Part shown: piece by piece, positions 8,545 through 17,892 of the stretch | Layout of the letters: the number at the start of each line of letters is the position of its first letter | How positions within the stretch are numbered: position 1 is the first letter of the stretch | Assembly (NCBI GenBank): GCA_900555715.1 | Contig: USMC01000017.1 | Location: 1-51,298 of the forward strand | Origin: an uncultured Porphyromonadaceae bacterium | GTDB taxonomy: Bacteria; Bacteroidota; Bacteroidia; Bacteroidales; Muribaculaceae | DNA: 51,298 bases | Direction: 5' to 3' | Notes under the pieces: model-generated | Database searches by the model: none | What the model was told of the DNA's origin: nothing | The model's input: the letters and a program-made list of their open reading frames with translations, nothing else | Position numbers and translations under genes: made by a program

Positions 8545-10044
8545 TTACTTCCAGGCAAGCGACATGGCGCTTCTGCCCGGTACCGTGACGCGGAAATGGT
8601 GGTTGCCGTCGTCGAGAGTAAGGCTGACGTCATTGTTATTGGCATTGCTCATAACAACGGCGAGACTTCCGTCGGGGTTCTTGAAGGCGGTGTAGGTCAG
8701 ACCACGCGTGGTGTAGCCGCTCGTACCGATGCGCACGGCGTCGGGCTGTACAACGCTCGACATATGGGCGATAATGTAATAGTGCGAGTTACGGGTAAGA
8801 GTGGTATAGTCGCGGTTGATGTCGACAGCACCGTAGCATGTCTGGCATCCGCCGGGTCGGTTCGGACCCTTGTCTTCGTCGAGCATCAGATTCCATACAA
8901 TGACACCTTTTGCCCATCTGTTGACCGTACCCAGGGCTACCTGCTCCATGTCATCCACGAGGCGTGTGCCGAGATTGCGTCCGTCGTTCCATGTTCCTAT
9001 GGAAGTCTCTGTGAACACGAGATCCATGCCTGGGGTGGCATTGTGGACAACAGTCAGCTCGTCGGGGTTGCCGCCGTAGTTGTGATAGGCAGCGCCGGCA
9101 AGATACTGCTTTGCGTCGGGATCGGCATAGATCTTCGTCGGATAGCTTTTCTGGGATGCGATGTTGTCGTAGTTGTAGTTGTGGTCGAAAGCATACACCT
9201 TGGTGTCGAGACCGGCTTTTTTAAGCGCCGGACCAAGACCGTTCTTCACAAAATCGCGTTCCTCTTCCCAGCCCATATACATCGAGGCGCTGTTGCCGCG
9301 GTTGAGAGGCTCGTTCTGCGGAGTGACGGAATAGATTTTGATACCGTTGTCTGCCATTGCCTTGATCCACTTTACGAAATACTCGCCGTAGTCGGCATAG
9401 TACTTGGGATTGAGCTGTCCGGAGGTCCAGCTGTTGTGAGGCTTGAGGTCGGTGAGATTGTTCACCTTCATCCAGCGCGGAGCTGTCCACGGAGTACCCA
9501 TGATTTTTAAGGAAGGGTTGATTTCAAGAATTTCCTTCAGGACGGGAATGATATACTTGGTATCCTCGCTTGTAAGAGCAAAATTCTCTATACCCTCCTT
9601 GTCGCAGCAGGTGAATTCGCTGAGCGAGAAATCGCTGCATCCGATAGCTATGCGGACATAGCTGAAGCCGTAGCCGTTGTCGGGCGAGAAGGTGAGCTTG
9701 AGGAAGTCCTTGCGGTCCTCGGGCTTCATCTGCATAAGGTTGTAGCATGTGCTGCCTGTGATGGCTGCGCCGAAACCGTCCATGGTCTGAAATTCCTCGT
9801 CGGGCAGCAGACGGACTGTCGACGGCGACATATTGTCGGTCTTGCTGAACGACAGCCACGATTCGTCAAGGTCCTTCGAACGGTTCGAGGTCGTGGTGAG
9901 CACGCGCACGTCGCCGGAAGCGGCGGGAGTGTCCGGTACGTCAGGACCGGGATTAGGCTGGGGTTCGTTGCTTTTGTCGCCGCAGGAAATCATCATTGCG
10001 CAGGCGACGAGGGCTGAAGTTAGTAACACTGGATTCTTGATCAT
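8545..10044 (-). CDS. Glycoside hydrolase family 30 (probable endo-beta-1,6-glucanase, GH30_3)
   Basis: 499 residues; lipoprotein signal with Cys21 followed by a Pro/Asp-rich linker, so probably anchored at the cell surface. The GH30 fold is clear: DGFGAAITGS near residue 89, SYVRIAIGCSDFS, TPWTAPRWMK, acid/base Glu245 in TPQNEP and nucleophile Glu346 in VFTETS; the C-terminal beta domain ends with VTVPGRSAMSLAWK. GH30 includes glucosylceramidases and, in subfamily 3, endo-beta-1,6-glucanases. With SusC/D, SGBP and GH3 in this order, the pustulan/yeast beta-1,6-glucan reading is preferred; this is inference, as subfamily was not computed. Gap of 14 bp after SusD. Confidence 0.88.
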   Translation of the reverse strand: MIKNPVLLTSALVACAMMISCGDKSNEPQPNPGPDVPDTPAASGDVRVLTTTSNRSKDLDESWLSFSKTDNMSPSTVRLLPDEEFQTMDGFGAAITGSTCYNLMQMKPEDRKDFLKLTFSPDNGYGFSYVRIAIGCSDFSLSEFTCCDKEGIENFALTSEDTKYIIPVLKEILEINPSLKIMGTPWTAPRWMKVNNLTDLKPHNSWTSGQLNPKYYADYGEYFVKWIKAMADNGIKIYSVTPQNEPLNRGNSASMYMGWEEERDFVKNGLGPALKKAGLDTKVYAFDHNYNYDNIASQKSYPTKIYADPDAKQYLAGAAYHNYGGNPDELTVVHNATPGMDLVFTETSIGTWNDGRNLGTRLVDDMEQVALGTVNRWAKGVIVWNLMLDEDKGPNRPGGCQTCYGAVDINRDYTTLTRNSHYYIIAHMSSVVQPDAVRIGTSGYTTRGLTYTAFKNPDGSLAVVMSNANNNDVSLTLDDGNHHFRVTVPGRSAMSLAWK

Positions 10045-10058
10045 AGATTATGTAATTA

Positions 10059-11588
10059 TTAATATCCCGGATTCTGCTCTACGTTGGGATTTGTGTCGAG
10101 AACGCTCTGAGGTATAGGCAGAAGATAGGAATTCTTTGTGTAAGGAACGGCGATGGGCAGACGTCCGGGGTCGTTGCGCTGTGCGGCTGCCATTGCTTCC
10201 TCGACAAGGTCGAGACGGACAAGGTCGTACCAGCGCTCGCCTTCGCATGCAAGCTCAAGTCGGCGTTCATTTACATAAACGTTGAACAGTGTCTCTTTAT
10301 TGTTCTTTTCAGCATTTGTTAACTTTTTGACGCCTGCACGCTCGCGAATCCTGTCGATAATGTTGGCAGCGGCAGCAAGATCGGGGGCTTCACCGTTGAT
10401 GAGAGCCTCGGCTTTGAGCAGCAGAAGGTCATCATAGCGCAGGAAGAATACATTGCTGTAGCCGGAGCGGACCTTATACATGAATGCGTAGTTGTCCGAC
10501 GGATAGTAGTTGCTCCATCCGCACTCGTAGTAAACCACGGTCTGTTCCTTACGCTTGGTGTCACCGAGTTTATCGAAAGCCGAAAGGAGATCGCGCGAAG
10601 GAGTAATCCACTTAGCCCACGAGAAGCTGTTGTCCCAGTCTTCAAGGCAACGACCGTACATCCACGATGCCCAGTTGCCCGAGCCGACAGGATAATGAAC
10701 TTCGAGAATCGACTCTTTGCAGTCGGTATAGAGCGGAGTGGCGTTGAAACCGTCCTTCACAGCGCCGTCGACATTGAACAGGTCGCCGTACTCGGGCATA
10801 AGGTCATAGCCGGCGGCGGTGAGCTGGTCGACATACTCGATAACCTTGGCATAGTTGCGCACGGGCTTCTCGGCATATACTTTTGCCAGAAGAGCACGGG
10901 CAACGTCCTTGCTGAAACGTGTCTTGTCGCCGTTGCCGTCGGGAGCGTACAGAAGCGCGTCGTTAAGGTCCTTCAGGATATATTCGTATGCCTCGGATTC
11001 TGTGTTCTGAGCAGGGAAATAGCTTTCGTACGATTCACTGATATTGTCCGAGGTGATGTCCTTAGGCACGGTAGTGATGATTGGAATATTGCCCCACATG
11101 CGCACCATGCGGAACCAGATGAATGCACGGAGAATTTCTGCCTGAGCACGCATGACGTTGATTTCTGACTCGCTGAGACTGTTGTCTGCCACGGATGCCA
11201 CACCGACAATGAATTTGGTGCATCGTGCAGCCTGGAGCATGTAGTAGTCCCAGTCGCGGTTTACGCAGAGTGTGGTGCCGTTTAGGTCGTTTGTGGCGGG
11301 GTCTACAACCTCGGAACCTGTCGTACCGGCGTAGGCGTTGTCACTATGCACGTCGCCGATAAGCAGATAGTCAAGCTGCCAGTGATTCTGATTGCCTTTG
11401 AAATCGTTGTACAAGGCGAGAAGCGCGTTCTCTGCGTCGGTGCGGTTGGCGTAGATAACTTCCTCCTCCTGGTTGTCGATGCCTTCGGTGACATCGGAGT
11501 AGTCGCTGACGGGATTGTAGTCCAGACCGCAGGACGACACCATGAGCGAGAGGGCGACAGCGCCGCTGAAAATATATTTTGTGTTCAT
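10059..11588 (-). CDS. SusD/RagB family nutrient-binding outer membrane lipoprotein
   Basis: 509 residues from the ATG at 11588. A longer reading frame from 11615 would overlap the SusC end and puts nine polar residues in front of the signal peptide, so I prefer the shorter form. Lipobox VSSC followed by GLDYNP. SusD features: FKGNQNHWQLDYLLIGD, alpha-helical TPR-like segments (AQAEILRAFIWFRMVRMWGNIP), DDLLLLKAEALIN near the C-terminus, and the typical ending LPIPQSVLDTNPNVEQNPGY. It caps the SusC transporter and binds the glycan at the cell surface. It lies 16 bp after SusC. Confidence 0.95.
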   Translation of the reverse strand: MNTKYIFSGAVALSLMVSSCGLDYNPVSDYSDVTEGIDNQEEEVIYANRTDAENALLALYNDFKGNQNHWQLDYLLIGDVHSDNAYAGTTGSEVVDPATNDLNGTTLCVNRDWDYYMLQAARCTKFIVGVASVADNSLSESEINVMRAQAEILRAFIWFRMVRMWGNIPIITTVPKDITSDNISESYESYFPAQNTESEAYEYILKDLNDALLYAPDGNGDKTRFSKDVARALLAKVYAEKPVRNYAKVIEYVDQLTAAGYDLMPEYGDLFNVDGAVKDGFNATPLYTDCKESILEVHYPVGSGNWASWMYGRCLEDWDNSFSWAKWITPSRDLLSAFDKLGDTKRKEQTVVYYECGWSNYYPSDNYAFMYKVRSGYSNVFFLRYDDLLLLKAEALINGEAPDLAAAANIIDRIRERAGVKKLTNAEKNNKETLFNVYVNERRLELACEGERWYDLVRLDLVEEAMAAAQRNDPGRLPIAVPYTKNSYLLPIPQSVLDTNPNVEQNPGY

Positions 11589-11604
11589 AACGGTTGTTCT
11601 TGTA

Positions 11605-14577
11605 TTAGAAGTCAATATTTACACCGAAGACATAGCTGCGGCAGTGAGGATATGTGCCCCAGTCGATGCCCTGCACGGCACCGCTGTTGCCCCACTGGTT
11701 AACTTCGGGGTCCATGCCCGAGTAGTGGGTGAAGGTGACGAGGTTCGAAGCAGTGAAATAGGGCTGTATGCGGCTGATGCCTACTTTCTTCATCCACTTG
11801 CCTGTAATATCGTAGGAGAGGGAGATATCCTTGATGCGGATATAGCTGCCGTCCTCGACGAAGTAGGTGGAGTTCTTCATATTCCAGCCTGCCTTAGGCA
11901 TGTCGGTGAGCTGTCCGGGGATACGCCAGCGGCGGAGCACCTCGGTTGTCTGGTTCTTGCCGTCGTACATACCTTCGGTTTCCATGCGCGAGGCGTTGAA
12001 GATGTCGTTGCCATAGGAACCCTGAAGGAAAATACTGAGATTAAAACCTTTATAGCTCAAGGTATTTGTCATACCGAAAGTGAAGTCGGGATTCGGATCG
12101 CCGATGAACGTACGGTCGGAAGACGATATGCGTCCGTCGTCGTTGAGGTCTTTGTAAATCATTAGACCTGTCTCGGGGTCTACACCTTGGGCTATATAGC
12201 CGTAGAATCCACCTAGAGCGCGACCGGGTTCGTTGCGGACAACAGCTTCGTTGACGGTCTCGCTGGTGACGGCGTCGAGATATACTTTCTGAAGCTCGAG
12301 GTTCGTCAGTTTGTTCTTGTTGAACGACATGTTGAGGTTCGTTGTCCAGGAGAACTCGCCTGTGAAATTTCGCGAGGTGATGCTGAACTCGAAACCTTTG
12401 TTTGTCATCTCACCCTCGTTGCGCTGGATGGAGCTTGCAGCGGCCGAGCCGGAGGGAAGCGATACCCACATGAGCATATCGGAGGTCTTCTTATAGTACC
12501 AGTCGGCAGAGAGTTCGATGCGGTTGTTGAGCACTGCAAAGTCGACACCTACGCCTGTCTGGGTCGTTGTTTCCCAAGTGAGGTCGCGTGTGCGGAGGTT
12601 AGCCTGGCTGAGTGTGGGCACAGCCGTAGCCTGACCGTCCTGGAACCATTCCACACGGTTGATGTTGTAGCGCTGGAGATAAGCGTAATCGCCGACACCG
12701 TCCTGATTGCCGGTCTTACCCCAGCCGGCGCGCAGTTTGAGGGAGTAGATCCAGTCGATGTCTTTGAGCCAGTTCTCTTCGGAGAGGCGCCATGCGGCGG
12801 AAACAGAGGGGAAGGCTTTCCAGCGGTGGTCGGGATGGAGCTTGGAAGAACCGTCGTATCGGATGTTTGCCGATACGAGATACTTGGAATCATAGTTGTA
12901 GCTTACGCGTCCGAAGTACGACATGATGCCCCACTGCGAACCGGCAGATCCTGTGCCTGTCCAGCTGATTTTGTTGGCGGCGTTAAGAGACTCTATCTTG
13001 CCGTTGCGGTAGTACTGACCGTTGATCCAGTTGTTCGAATAGTTCGAGTCGGTCCACGATGTACCTGCCATGACGTCGATAGTGTTCTTCTTGATCTTGA
13101 AGTTGTAGTTTGCCACATTATCCCATGTCAGGACGGTGTTCTGATTACGTCCGTCATAGCCTGTACCGCCTTGCTCACGACCGTAAGTAGTCAGATAGGG
13201 ATCGAGGAACGATGTGCTCCATCCGTTGCGGCGGTCCATGGTGAACTTGCTGGAGAAAGTCAGACCGTCGATGATGTTGAACAGCAGTTCTCCGGAAGCG
13301 ATGAGTCGGTTCTCGCGCGAGCGGTTCGACTTTTGGCGGGCTTCGTTCTCAAGCGGGCTCTGCATATTGAGTCCGTAGAAATTGTTATAGTACTGGTCCG
13401 GTTTTTCGGGATTCCAGATGGGAGCATAGGTAGGAGTGTTGACAACGGCGAGGATGACACCGCCGCGGTTGCCGACAGTACCCATTGCGCCACCGCCGTT
13501 GGAGGAATAATCGGAGTATACGATATTTGCCTTGGCTGTGAGCCACTTGCGAAGCTTGCCTTCGACGTTGGCACGGAAATTATAACGCTGGAAGAAAGAG
13601 CTCCGGAGGATACCGCGGTCGCGCTGATAACCGCCTGAAAGATAGTAGCTCATTTTCTCTGAACTCTGCGAAACGGCGAGCTGATAGGTCTGCGTGTTGC
13701 CGGTGCGGTAGGTCTCGTCGAACCAGTCGGTCTGGTCGGTGAGTCCGTCAGGCAGTTTGATGAGACCGATTTCATCCATCAGGTCCTTATACTGCTGTGT
13801 ATTGAGGACGTCGAGCTTCTTGGCAACGTTGGTGAAACCGCCCTGAACATTGAGCGAAATCTTGGCATCGCCGTTCTTGCCCTGGCGTGTGGTGATGAGA
13901 ACGACACCGTTTGCGCCGCGTGAACCGTAGATGGCTGCCGACGAGGCGTCCTTGAGAATCTGCATGCTCTCGATGTCGCTCGGCGAGAGGAAGTTAACAT
14001 TGTCGACAGGCACGCCGTCAACTACATAAAGCGGTTCGTTCGAACCGTTGAACGATGTAGTACCGCGCACACGCACAGTCAGACTGGCGCCGGGAGCACC
14101 GTTAGGCTGCTGCACAGCCACACCGGCCGCCTTACCCTGGATAGCCTGAGCGGCGGAAACGATAGGACGGTTGGCAAGCGCCTTCTCGTCGATGGTCGAT
14201 ACGGCAGTGGTGAGGTCTTTGCGCTTCACGGCACCGTAGCCGATAACAACGACCTCTTCGAGAGCTGTGTTGTCTTCTTCAAGGACAACAGTCATTTTAG
14301 GAGAGGCTTTGAGTTCTTTCGGAGAATAGCCGACATACGAAAAGACGAGTGTCGAGCCTTCCGGCACTTTAACAGTGAAATTACCGTTGGCATCGGTTGT
14401 CGTACCGAAACCGGAGCGTCCTTTCATAGTGACGCTCACACCAATCAGCGGCTCATCGTTTGCCTGGTCGGAAACAGTTCCTGTCACGGTGATATCTGCC
14501 GCAAAAGCAGAGATACCGCCCAACAGTACCATTGCTAAAAACAAAACCGATGAAAGGAAATTGAATTTGGTTTTCAT
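11605..14577 (-). CDS. SusC/RagA family TonB-dependent outer membrane transporter
   Basis: 990 residues. Signal peptide to about residue 27; carboxypeptidase-regulatory-like (CNA-B type) domain ITVTGTVSDQANDEPLIGV at about 28-105; TonB-box/linker EEVVVIGYG; plug domain with QAIQGKAAGV, PLYVVDGVPVDN and the IYGSRGANGVVLITT motif; then a 22-strand barrel with the usual C-terminal aromatic residue (VFGVNIDF). This is the glycan importer of the locus, energised by TonB-ExbBD. First gene of the operon, with a -7 element at 14644-14651 and a 5' leader of about 60 nt. Confidence 0.97.
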   Translation of the reverse strand: MKTKFNFLSSVLFLAMVLLGGISAFAADITVTGTVSDQANDEPLIGVSVTMKGRSGFGTTTDANGNFTVKVPEGSTLVFSYVGYSPKELKASPKMTVVLEEDNTALEEVVVIGYGAVKRKDLTTAVSTIDEKALANRPIVSAAQAIQGKAAGVAVQQPNGAPGASLTVRVRGTTSFNGSNEPLYVVDGVPVDNVNFLSPSDIESMQILKDASSAAIYGSRGANGVVLITTRQGKNGDAKISLNVQGGFTNVAKKLDVLNTQQYKDLMDEIGLIKLPDGLTDQTDWFDETYRTGNTQTYQLAVSQSSEKMSYYLSGGYQRDRGILRSSFFQRYNFRANVEGKLRKWLTAKANIVYSDYSSNGGGAMGTVGNRGGVILAVVNTPTYAPIWNPEKPDQYYNNFYGLNMQSPLENEARQKSNRSRENRLIASGELLFNIIDGLTFSSKFTMDRRNGWSTSFLDPYLTTYGREQGGTGYDGRNQNTVLTWDNVANYNFKIKKNTIDVMAGTSWTDSNYSNNWINGQYYRNGKIESLNAANKISWTGTGSAGSQWGIMSYFGRVSYNYDSKYLVSANIRYDGSSKLHPDHRWKAFPSVSAAWRLSEENWLKDIDWIYSLKLRAGWGKTGNQDGVGDYAYLQRYNINRVEWFQDGQATAVPTLSQANLRTRDLTWETTTQTGVGVDFAVLNNRIELSADWYYKKTSDMLMWVSLPSGSAAASSIQRNEGEMTNKGFEFSITSRNFTGEFSWTTNLNMSFNKNKLTNLELQKVYLDAVTSETVNEAVVRNEPGRALGGFYGYIAQGVDPETGLMIYKDLNDDGRISSSDRTFIGDPNPDFTFGMTNTLSYKGFNLSIFLQGSYGNDIFNASRMETEGMYDGKNQTTEVLRRWRIPGQLTDMPKAGWNMKNSTYFVEDGSYIRIKDISLSYDITGKWMKKVGISRIQPYFTASNLVTFTHYSGMDPEVNQWGNSGAVQGIDWGTYPHCRSYVFGVNIDF

Positions 14578-14643
14578 TTAGGGTGGATTAGTATTTAAAA
14601 TGTTAGTTCATTAAGGCTAATTAGGATATTAGATTCAACATCG

Positions 14644-14651
14644 CAAAATTA
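14644..14651 (-). promoter_or_regulatory. -7 element for the SusC-SusD-GH30-SGBP-GH3 operon
   Basis: CAAAATTA on the plus strand is TAATTTTG on the minus strand, a TAnnTTTG match. No good -33 TTTG at the ideal 20-nt spacing, as expected for an activator-dependent promoter controlled by the adjacent regulator. The 211-bp region between 14578 and 14788 also holds A/T-rich tracts but no gene. Confidence 0.55.
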
Positions 14652-14788
14652 ACACTTATACACCCTTTTTTGTTCACCAAAAGAGCTAATAGTAAATAAA
14701 ACAGCAGCGTAATCACTTATTATAGCGCACATTACACCGCTTAACAAAAGTTTAATAGTAAGTACAGATCAAAGCCTCAGGAGCCCGG

Positions 14789-16510
14789 TCAGGAGGGAAT
14801 ATCATTGAATTTTCCGAGGCGGCGCACGGTTTCCGCAAAATCCTTCTTAGGCACGACCGCTCTGTTGCGGACCTTGAAACGGTAGTTGTAGACTGTCTGC
14901 GGCGAACAATGAAGGAACTCAGCAATCTTGATGCTGTCGGTTATGCCGAGACGTACCATCGCATAGATGCGCAGTTCGGTATTGAGAAGCTCTCCTTCTT
15001 TGGGAACAATTGCCTTGTCCGGCATAAGCAGCGCATTGAAATCGCTCACAAAGTCGGGATAGATATGCAGGAACACCGAATCGAAAGAGCGATAGAACTC
15101 CTTTAGCTCATCGCGCATTCTATCCGAGCTGTTGTCGGTGTCGTCGAGTATCTCGCGATACTTCTTCGCAAGCGCCTTGGCATGGATAGAGCTACGCATC
15201 TCGTCGAGTTTCGTGATATACCCGGAACAGATCGTGAATATATTGCCTATATATTCTTCTTTCACATAATTGGATTCGTGCAGCTCCTCGTTTTTCTGCT
15301 GAAGATCTGCATTGAGTTCTTTCAGACGATTATTGACCTCATGGAGCTGTTTCTGCGCGTCAGACAGCTCGGTGACGTTGGCATTGAGTTTCTTGTTGGC
15401 TCTGTCAAGGTTCGCGCCCTGTCTGCGCAGACGCTTGTTCTGCATAATAATGACAGCTATAGCCGATATGAGAATCACAGCCAGCACGCACACACACCAT
15501 AGAGCTCTCTCAGAACGGGCTTTCTCCCGGCGGTTTCGCTCCTGATAGACCTTATTGACCGAATCGAGCAATGATGTGATGCTGAAAGCACGCACACGGT
15601 CCGGGAAACATATCGCTTTGTTCAGACCGTAATTGACATAACGGTATGCTCGGTCGATGTCGCCGTTGCCGTTGTCGAAAACATAGCGCCCGAGCTCATC
15701 GAGCGATGCTATCTCGGCATTGGCGATTTTCACGTCGACAATCGCCGACATTATCATTGCTGAGAGATAGCGCTCCATATCGCCGGCTTCGTAGTATAGC
15801 CGCGCAAGCACGTAAGCCTCCTTGGCATCCAGACGATTGTCAAGCGACGACGATGCGAGCTTAGCTTCCAGAGCCGGTATCAGAGTCGTGTCATTTTTGT
15901 CCGTACCGATTATGTCCCAGCTCCTGAACCACAGATATTCCGGATGGGCAGGAGTAATGATCTGCATAATGGAATCCTTATACAGTCGCTCGCACAGATA
16001 ATGATCGTTGCCGTCTCCGCCGGCATAGTTGCCAAGATGGCTCTGAAGATATATCATCTGTCCGTAGTACTCTATAAGGGTCGCCGTGTCGAGTCCGACG
16101 GGAGATATACCGTTCATAATATCTTCCGATTCGCGCAGCAGTCCTGTCGAAGTGAGGAGCGACGACTTGCGGATAAGGCTTTGCGTCTCCCTTTGCTTGT
16201 TACCGGAAAAACGTGCGATGGCACACATGGAATCTGCATACTTTATCGCCGAATCAGAATTATATATCGAAAATTCCTCGAAGAGCTTCGAGGCAGTCGC
16301 AAATCTGTCGTCAGCAGTGACATCACGCCTGCCGTTCCTCCGTATCTCGTTTATCCTCATGAGTTTCGCATTCTCGAACTCGTCCTTACGGGCAAGCAAC
16401 GAATCGAGACGGACAAGCTCAGGATTATCAGTTCCCGGCGACGGAGTGCATCCGGCGACAGAGACGGACAATAACAGAAGGACAGCGTACAGATAGGGCA
16501 GAAACTTCAT
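14789..16510 (-). CDS. Membrane-anchored DUF6377-type transcriptional regulator (SusR-like) of the locus
   Basis: 573 residues. N-terminal signal with VAGC that fits a lipobox; then an all-helical, TPR-like sensor region (about 50-310, presumably periplasmic); one membrane helix near 330-352 (CVCVLAVILISAIAVIIM); a coiled coil of about 50 residues rich in Gln, Asn and Lys; and a C-terminal cytoplasmic part with an HTH (LGITDSIKIAEFLHCSPQTVYNYRFKVRNRA). This is the layout of SusR-like / DUF6377 regulators, which sense oligosaccharide in the periplasm and act directly on the SusC promoter. Location 211 bp upstream of SusC in the same direction supports this. Odd point: both a lipobox and a later membrane helix. 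Confidence 0.8.
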   Translation of the reverse strand: MKFLPYLYAVLLLLSVSVAGCTPSPGTDNPELVRLDSLLARKDEFENAKLMRINEIRRNGRRDVTADDRFATASKLFEEFSIYNSDSAIKYADSMCAIARFSGNKQRETQSLIRKSSLLTSTGLLRESEDIMNGISPVGLDTATLIEYYGQMIYLQSHLGNYAGGDGNDHYLCERLYKDSIMQIITPAHPEYLWFRSWDIIGTDKNDTTLIPALEAKLASSSLDNRLDAKEAYVLARLYYEAGDMERYLSAMIMSAIVDVKIANAEIASLDELGRYVFDNGNGDIDRAYRYVNYGLNKAICFPDRVRAFSITSLLDSVNKVYQERNRREKARSERALWCVCVLAVILISAIAVIIMQNKRLRRQGANLDRANKKLNANVTELSDAQKQLHEVNNRLKELNADLQQKNEELHESNYVKEEYIGNIFTICSGYITKLDEMRSSIHAKALAKKYREILDDTDNSSDRMRDELKEFYRSFDSVFLHIYPDFVSDFNALLMPDKAIVPKEGELLNTELRIYAMVRLGITDSIKIAEFLHCSPQTVYNYRFKVRNRAVVPKKDFAETVRRLGKFNDIPS

Positions 16511-16530
16511 TTCCGAGAATTAAGGTTGCT

Positions 16531-16562
16531 CAAAATTAGCAAGAAAAGTTCAGACAGACAAA
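16531..16562 (-). promoter_or_regulatory. Complete Bacteroidetes promoter (-33/-7) for the locus regulator
   Basis: Minus-strand reading TTTG (16559-16562), exactly 20 nt, then TAATTTTG (16531-16538). This is the ideal spacing. The -33 box lies inside the last codons of the upstream methyltransferase gene; the predicted start near 16524 leaves a leader of about 14 nt. Confidence 0.75.
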
Positions 16563-17794
16563 TTTTTATCTGAATTTACCTCTTCCGTCAGAGCAAGAAC
16601 CTTATCCCCTGTGGCATCCGTGAAACCATACAGCCGCAACGGTCCGCCGTCGGCGACACCGAGCCGCGCACGCAGAGCATCGGCGCTCATGCCAAAATTG
16701 CGCACCGCAACGCATACTTTAGGATAATCTTTTTTGAAACGTTTTATAACCTTCGATGCATACGGAAACACTTCCAGAACCTTGTAGACACGTCCGGGAA
16801 ATGAAGTATTCAGTTCACCGGAATAGAACAGCTTAGTATTAGGATTTATGATACTCAACCCGAATTCTGAAGCAAGAAGCTTGAAAACACCCGTCTTCAT
16901 CACCTCCGGATATGCTTCATACAGATAGTCGCCCGTCATGAGCACCCTCCCCGGTGCCGGCATCTGAGCTGCATTCTCGCGGCTGCGGAAAAACGAATAT
17001 GTGAGCGAACCTTCCTTCGACAGCACGACAGCACGAATGGCGGCTTCTTCGGAAGACTTTTCAAAGTCTGCGACGAGGAGCAGCTCCTTGCAGTCGGTGG
17101 GAGTGCCCAGAGCGACAGCCGTTTCGAGACATGTTCCCACGGCATCTGCTGAGTGAGTGATGTCGAGCATGGGCGATGCCTTGATTATCAGCTTTCTGCA
17201 TATTTTAGCGATATCCGGCAGCATCTCAACCACATCGGGGCGGCAGTCAGTAAGAGCAAAGACTCGCCTGCCGTCATTGTCGCGTCGCGCCGGGTCGATG
17301 AACACTACATCGAAAAAGCGGCGTGCGGCGACAGCGGCACGTACGAAATCGCGGCAATCACCTTCGACAATCTCAACGTTTCCGCATCCGAGACCAACGG
17401 AATTGAACCGGAGAGCTTCTGCACGCGCATTGTCAAGTTCCACCGCGACAACCTCCGACGCTTTTTGTGCAAGATGGAATACATCAATGCCGAGTCCTGC
17501 CGTAAGATCGGCGACACGTGCGCCTGCCGTAATCAGCGACCCATGATAATCTGCAAGAAGGTCGGACGACGCCTGCTCGCCCGCGAGAACCGATGGAAAG
17601 AAAAAATCGGGGAAAGCAGCAAGAGTCTCCGATAGCTTGCCGGCGAACTTGCGACGGCATTCTATCTGGTCTATGGCAGCTGAATAGTCGATGCCGTCGT
17701 TCTTTTTCGAGCCATATTTCAGTCTTAGCGACGACGGATCGGAAGCTGAGTGCACACGCACCCAGTCGAAGAAGGAAGGTTCGGGAGTTTCCAT
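16550..17794 (-). CDS. Class I SAM-dependent methyltransferase with THUMP-like domain
   Basis: 414 residues. The central Rossmann methyltransferase core starts with ARVADLTAGLGIDVFHLA (SAM-binding loop), followed by VVAVELDNARA (acidic residue binding ribose) and VVFIDPARR (motif IV, DPAR in place of the NPPY of N-methyltransferases). The C-terminal part (FEVFPYASKVIKRFKKDYPKVCVAVRNFGMSADALR) matches the THUMP-like domain seen in the Porphyromonas PG_1098 type family. An RNA (rRNA or tRNA) substrate is likely but not known. Start chosen as METPEPSFFDWV. It stands between pgk and the locus regulator in the same direction. Confidence 0.8.
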   Translation of the reverse strand: METPEPSFFDWVRVHSASDPSSLRLKYGSKKNDGIDYSAAIDQIECRRKFAGKLSETLAAFPDFFFPSVLAGEQASSDLLADYHGSLITAGARVADLTAGLGIDVFHLAQKASEVVAVELDNARAEALRFNSVGLGCGNVEIVEGDCRDFVRAAVAARRFFDVVFIDPARRDNDGRRVFALTDCRPDVVEMLPDIAKICRKLIIKASPMLDITHSADAVGTCLETAVALGTPTDCKELLLVADFEKSSEEAAIRAVVLSKEGSLTYSFFRSRENAAQMPAPGRVLMTGDYLYEAYPEVMKTGVFKLLASEFGLSIINPNTKLFYSGELNTSFPGRVYKVLEVFPYASKVIKRFKKDYPKVCVAVRNFGMSADALRARLGVADGGPLRLYGFTDATGDKVLALTEEVNSDKNLSV

Positions 17795-17835
17795 ATTGCG
17801 ATGTTTAAAGAATCATTTCAGAAACACTGAAAACA

Positions 17836-17865
17836 AAGAAGGCGCGCATCTCTGCGAACCTTCTT
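17836..17865 (-). terminator. Intrinsic terminator of pgk
   Basis: Minus-strand reading AAGAAGG then CGC, loop, GCG then CCTTCTT, with a small internal mismatch bulge, followed by TGTTTTC. It lies 28 bp beyond the pgk stop codon. Confidence 0.65.
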
Positions 17866-17892
17866 GCTTATGAAAAATTAAGTCTATTTTAT

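Noticed and set aside
8128..9510. Long plus-strand open frame opposite SGBP and GH30
   Set aside because: Runs across the gap between two real genes with meaningless, Val/His-rich translation.
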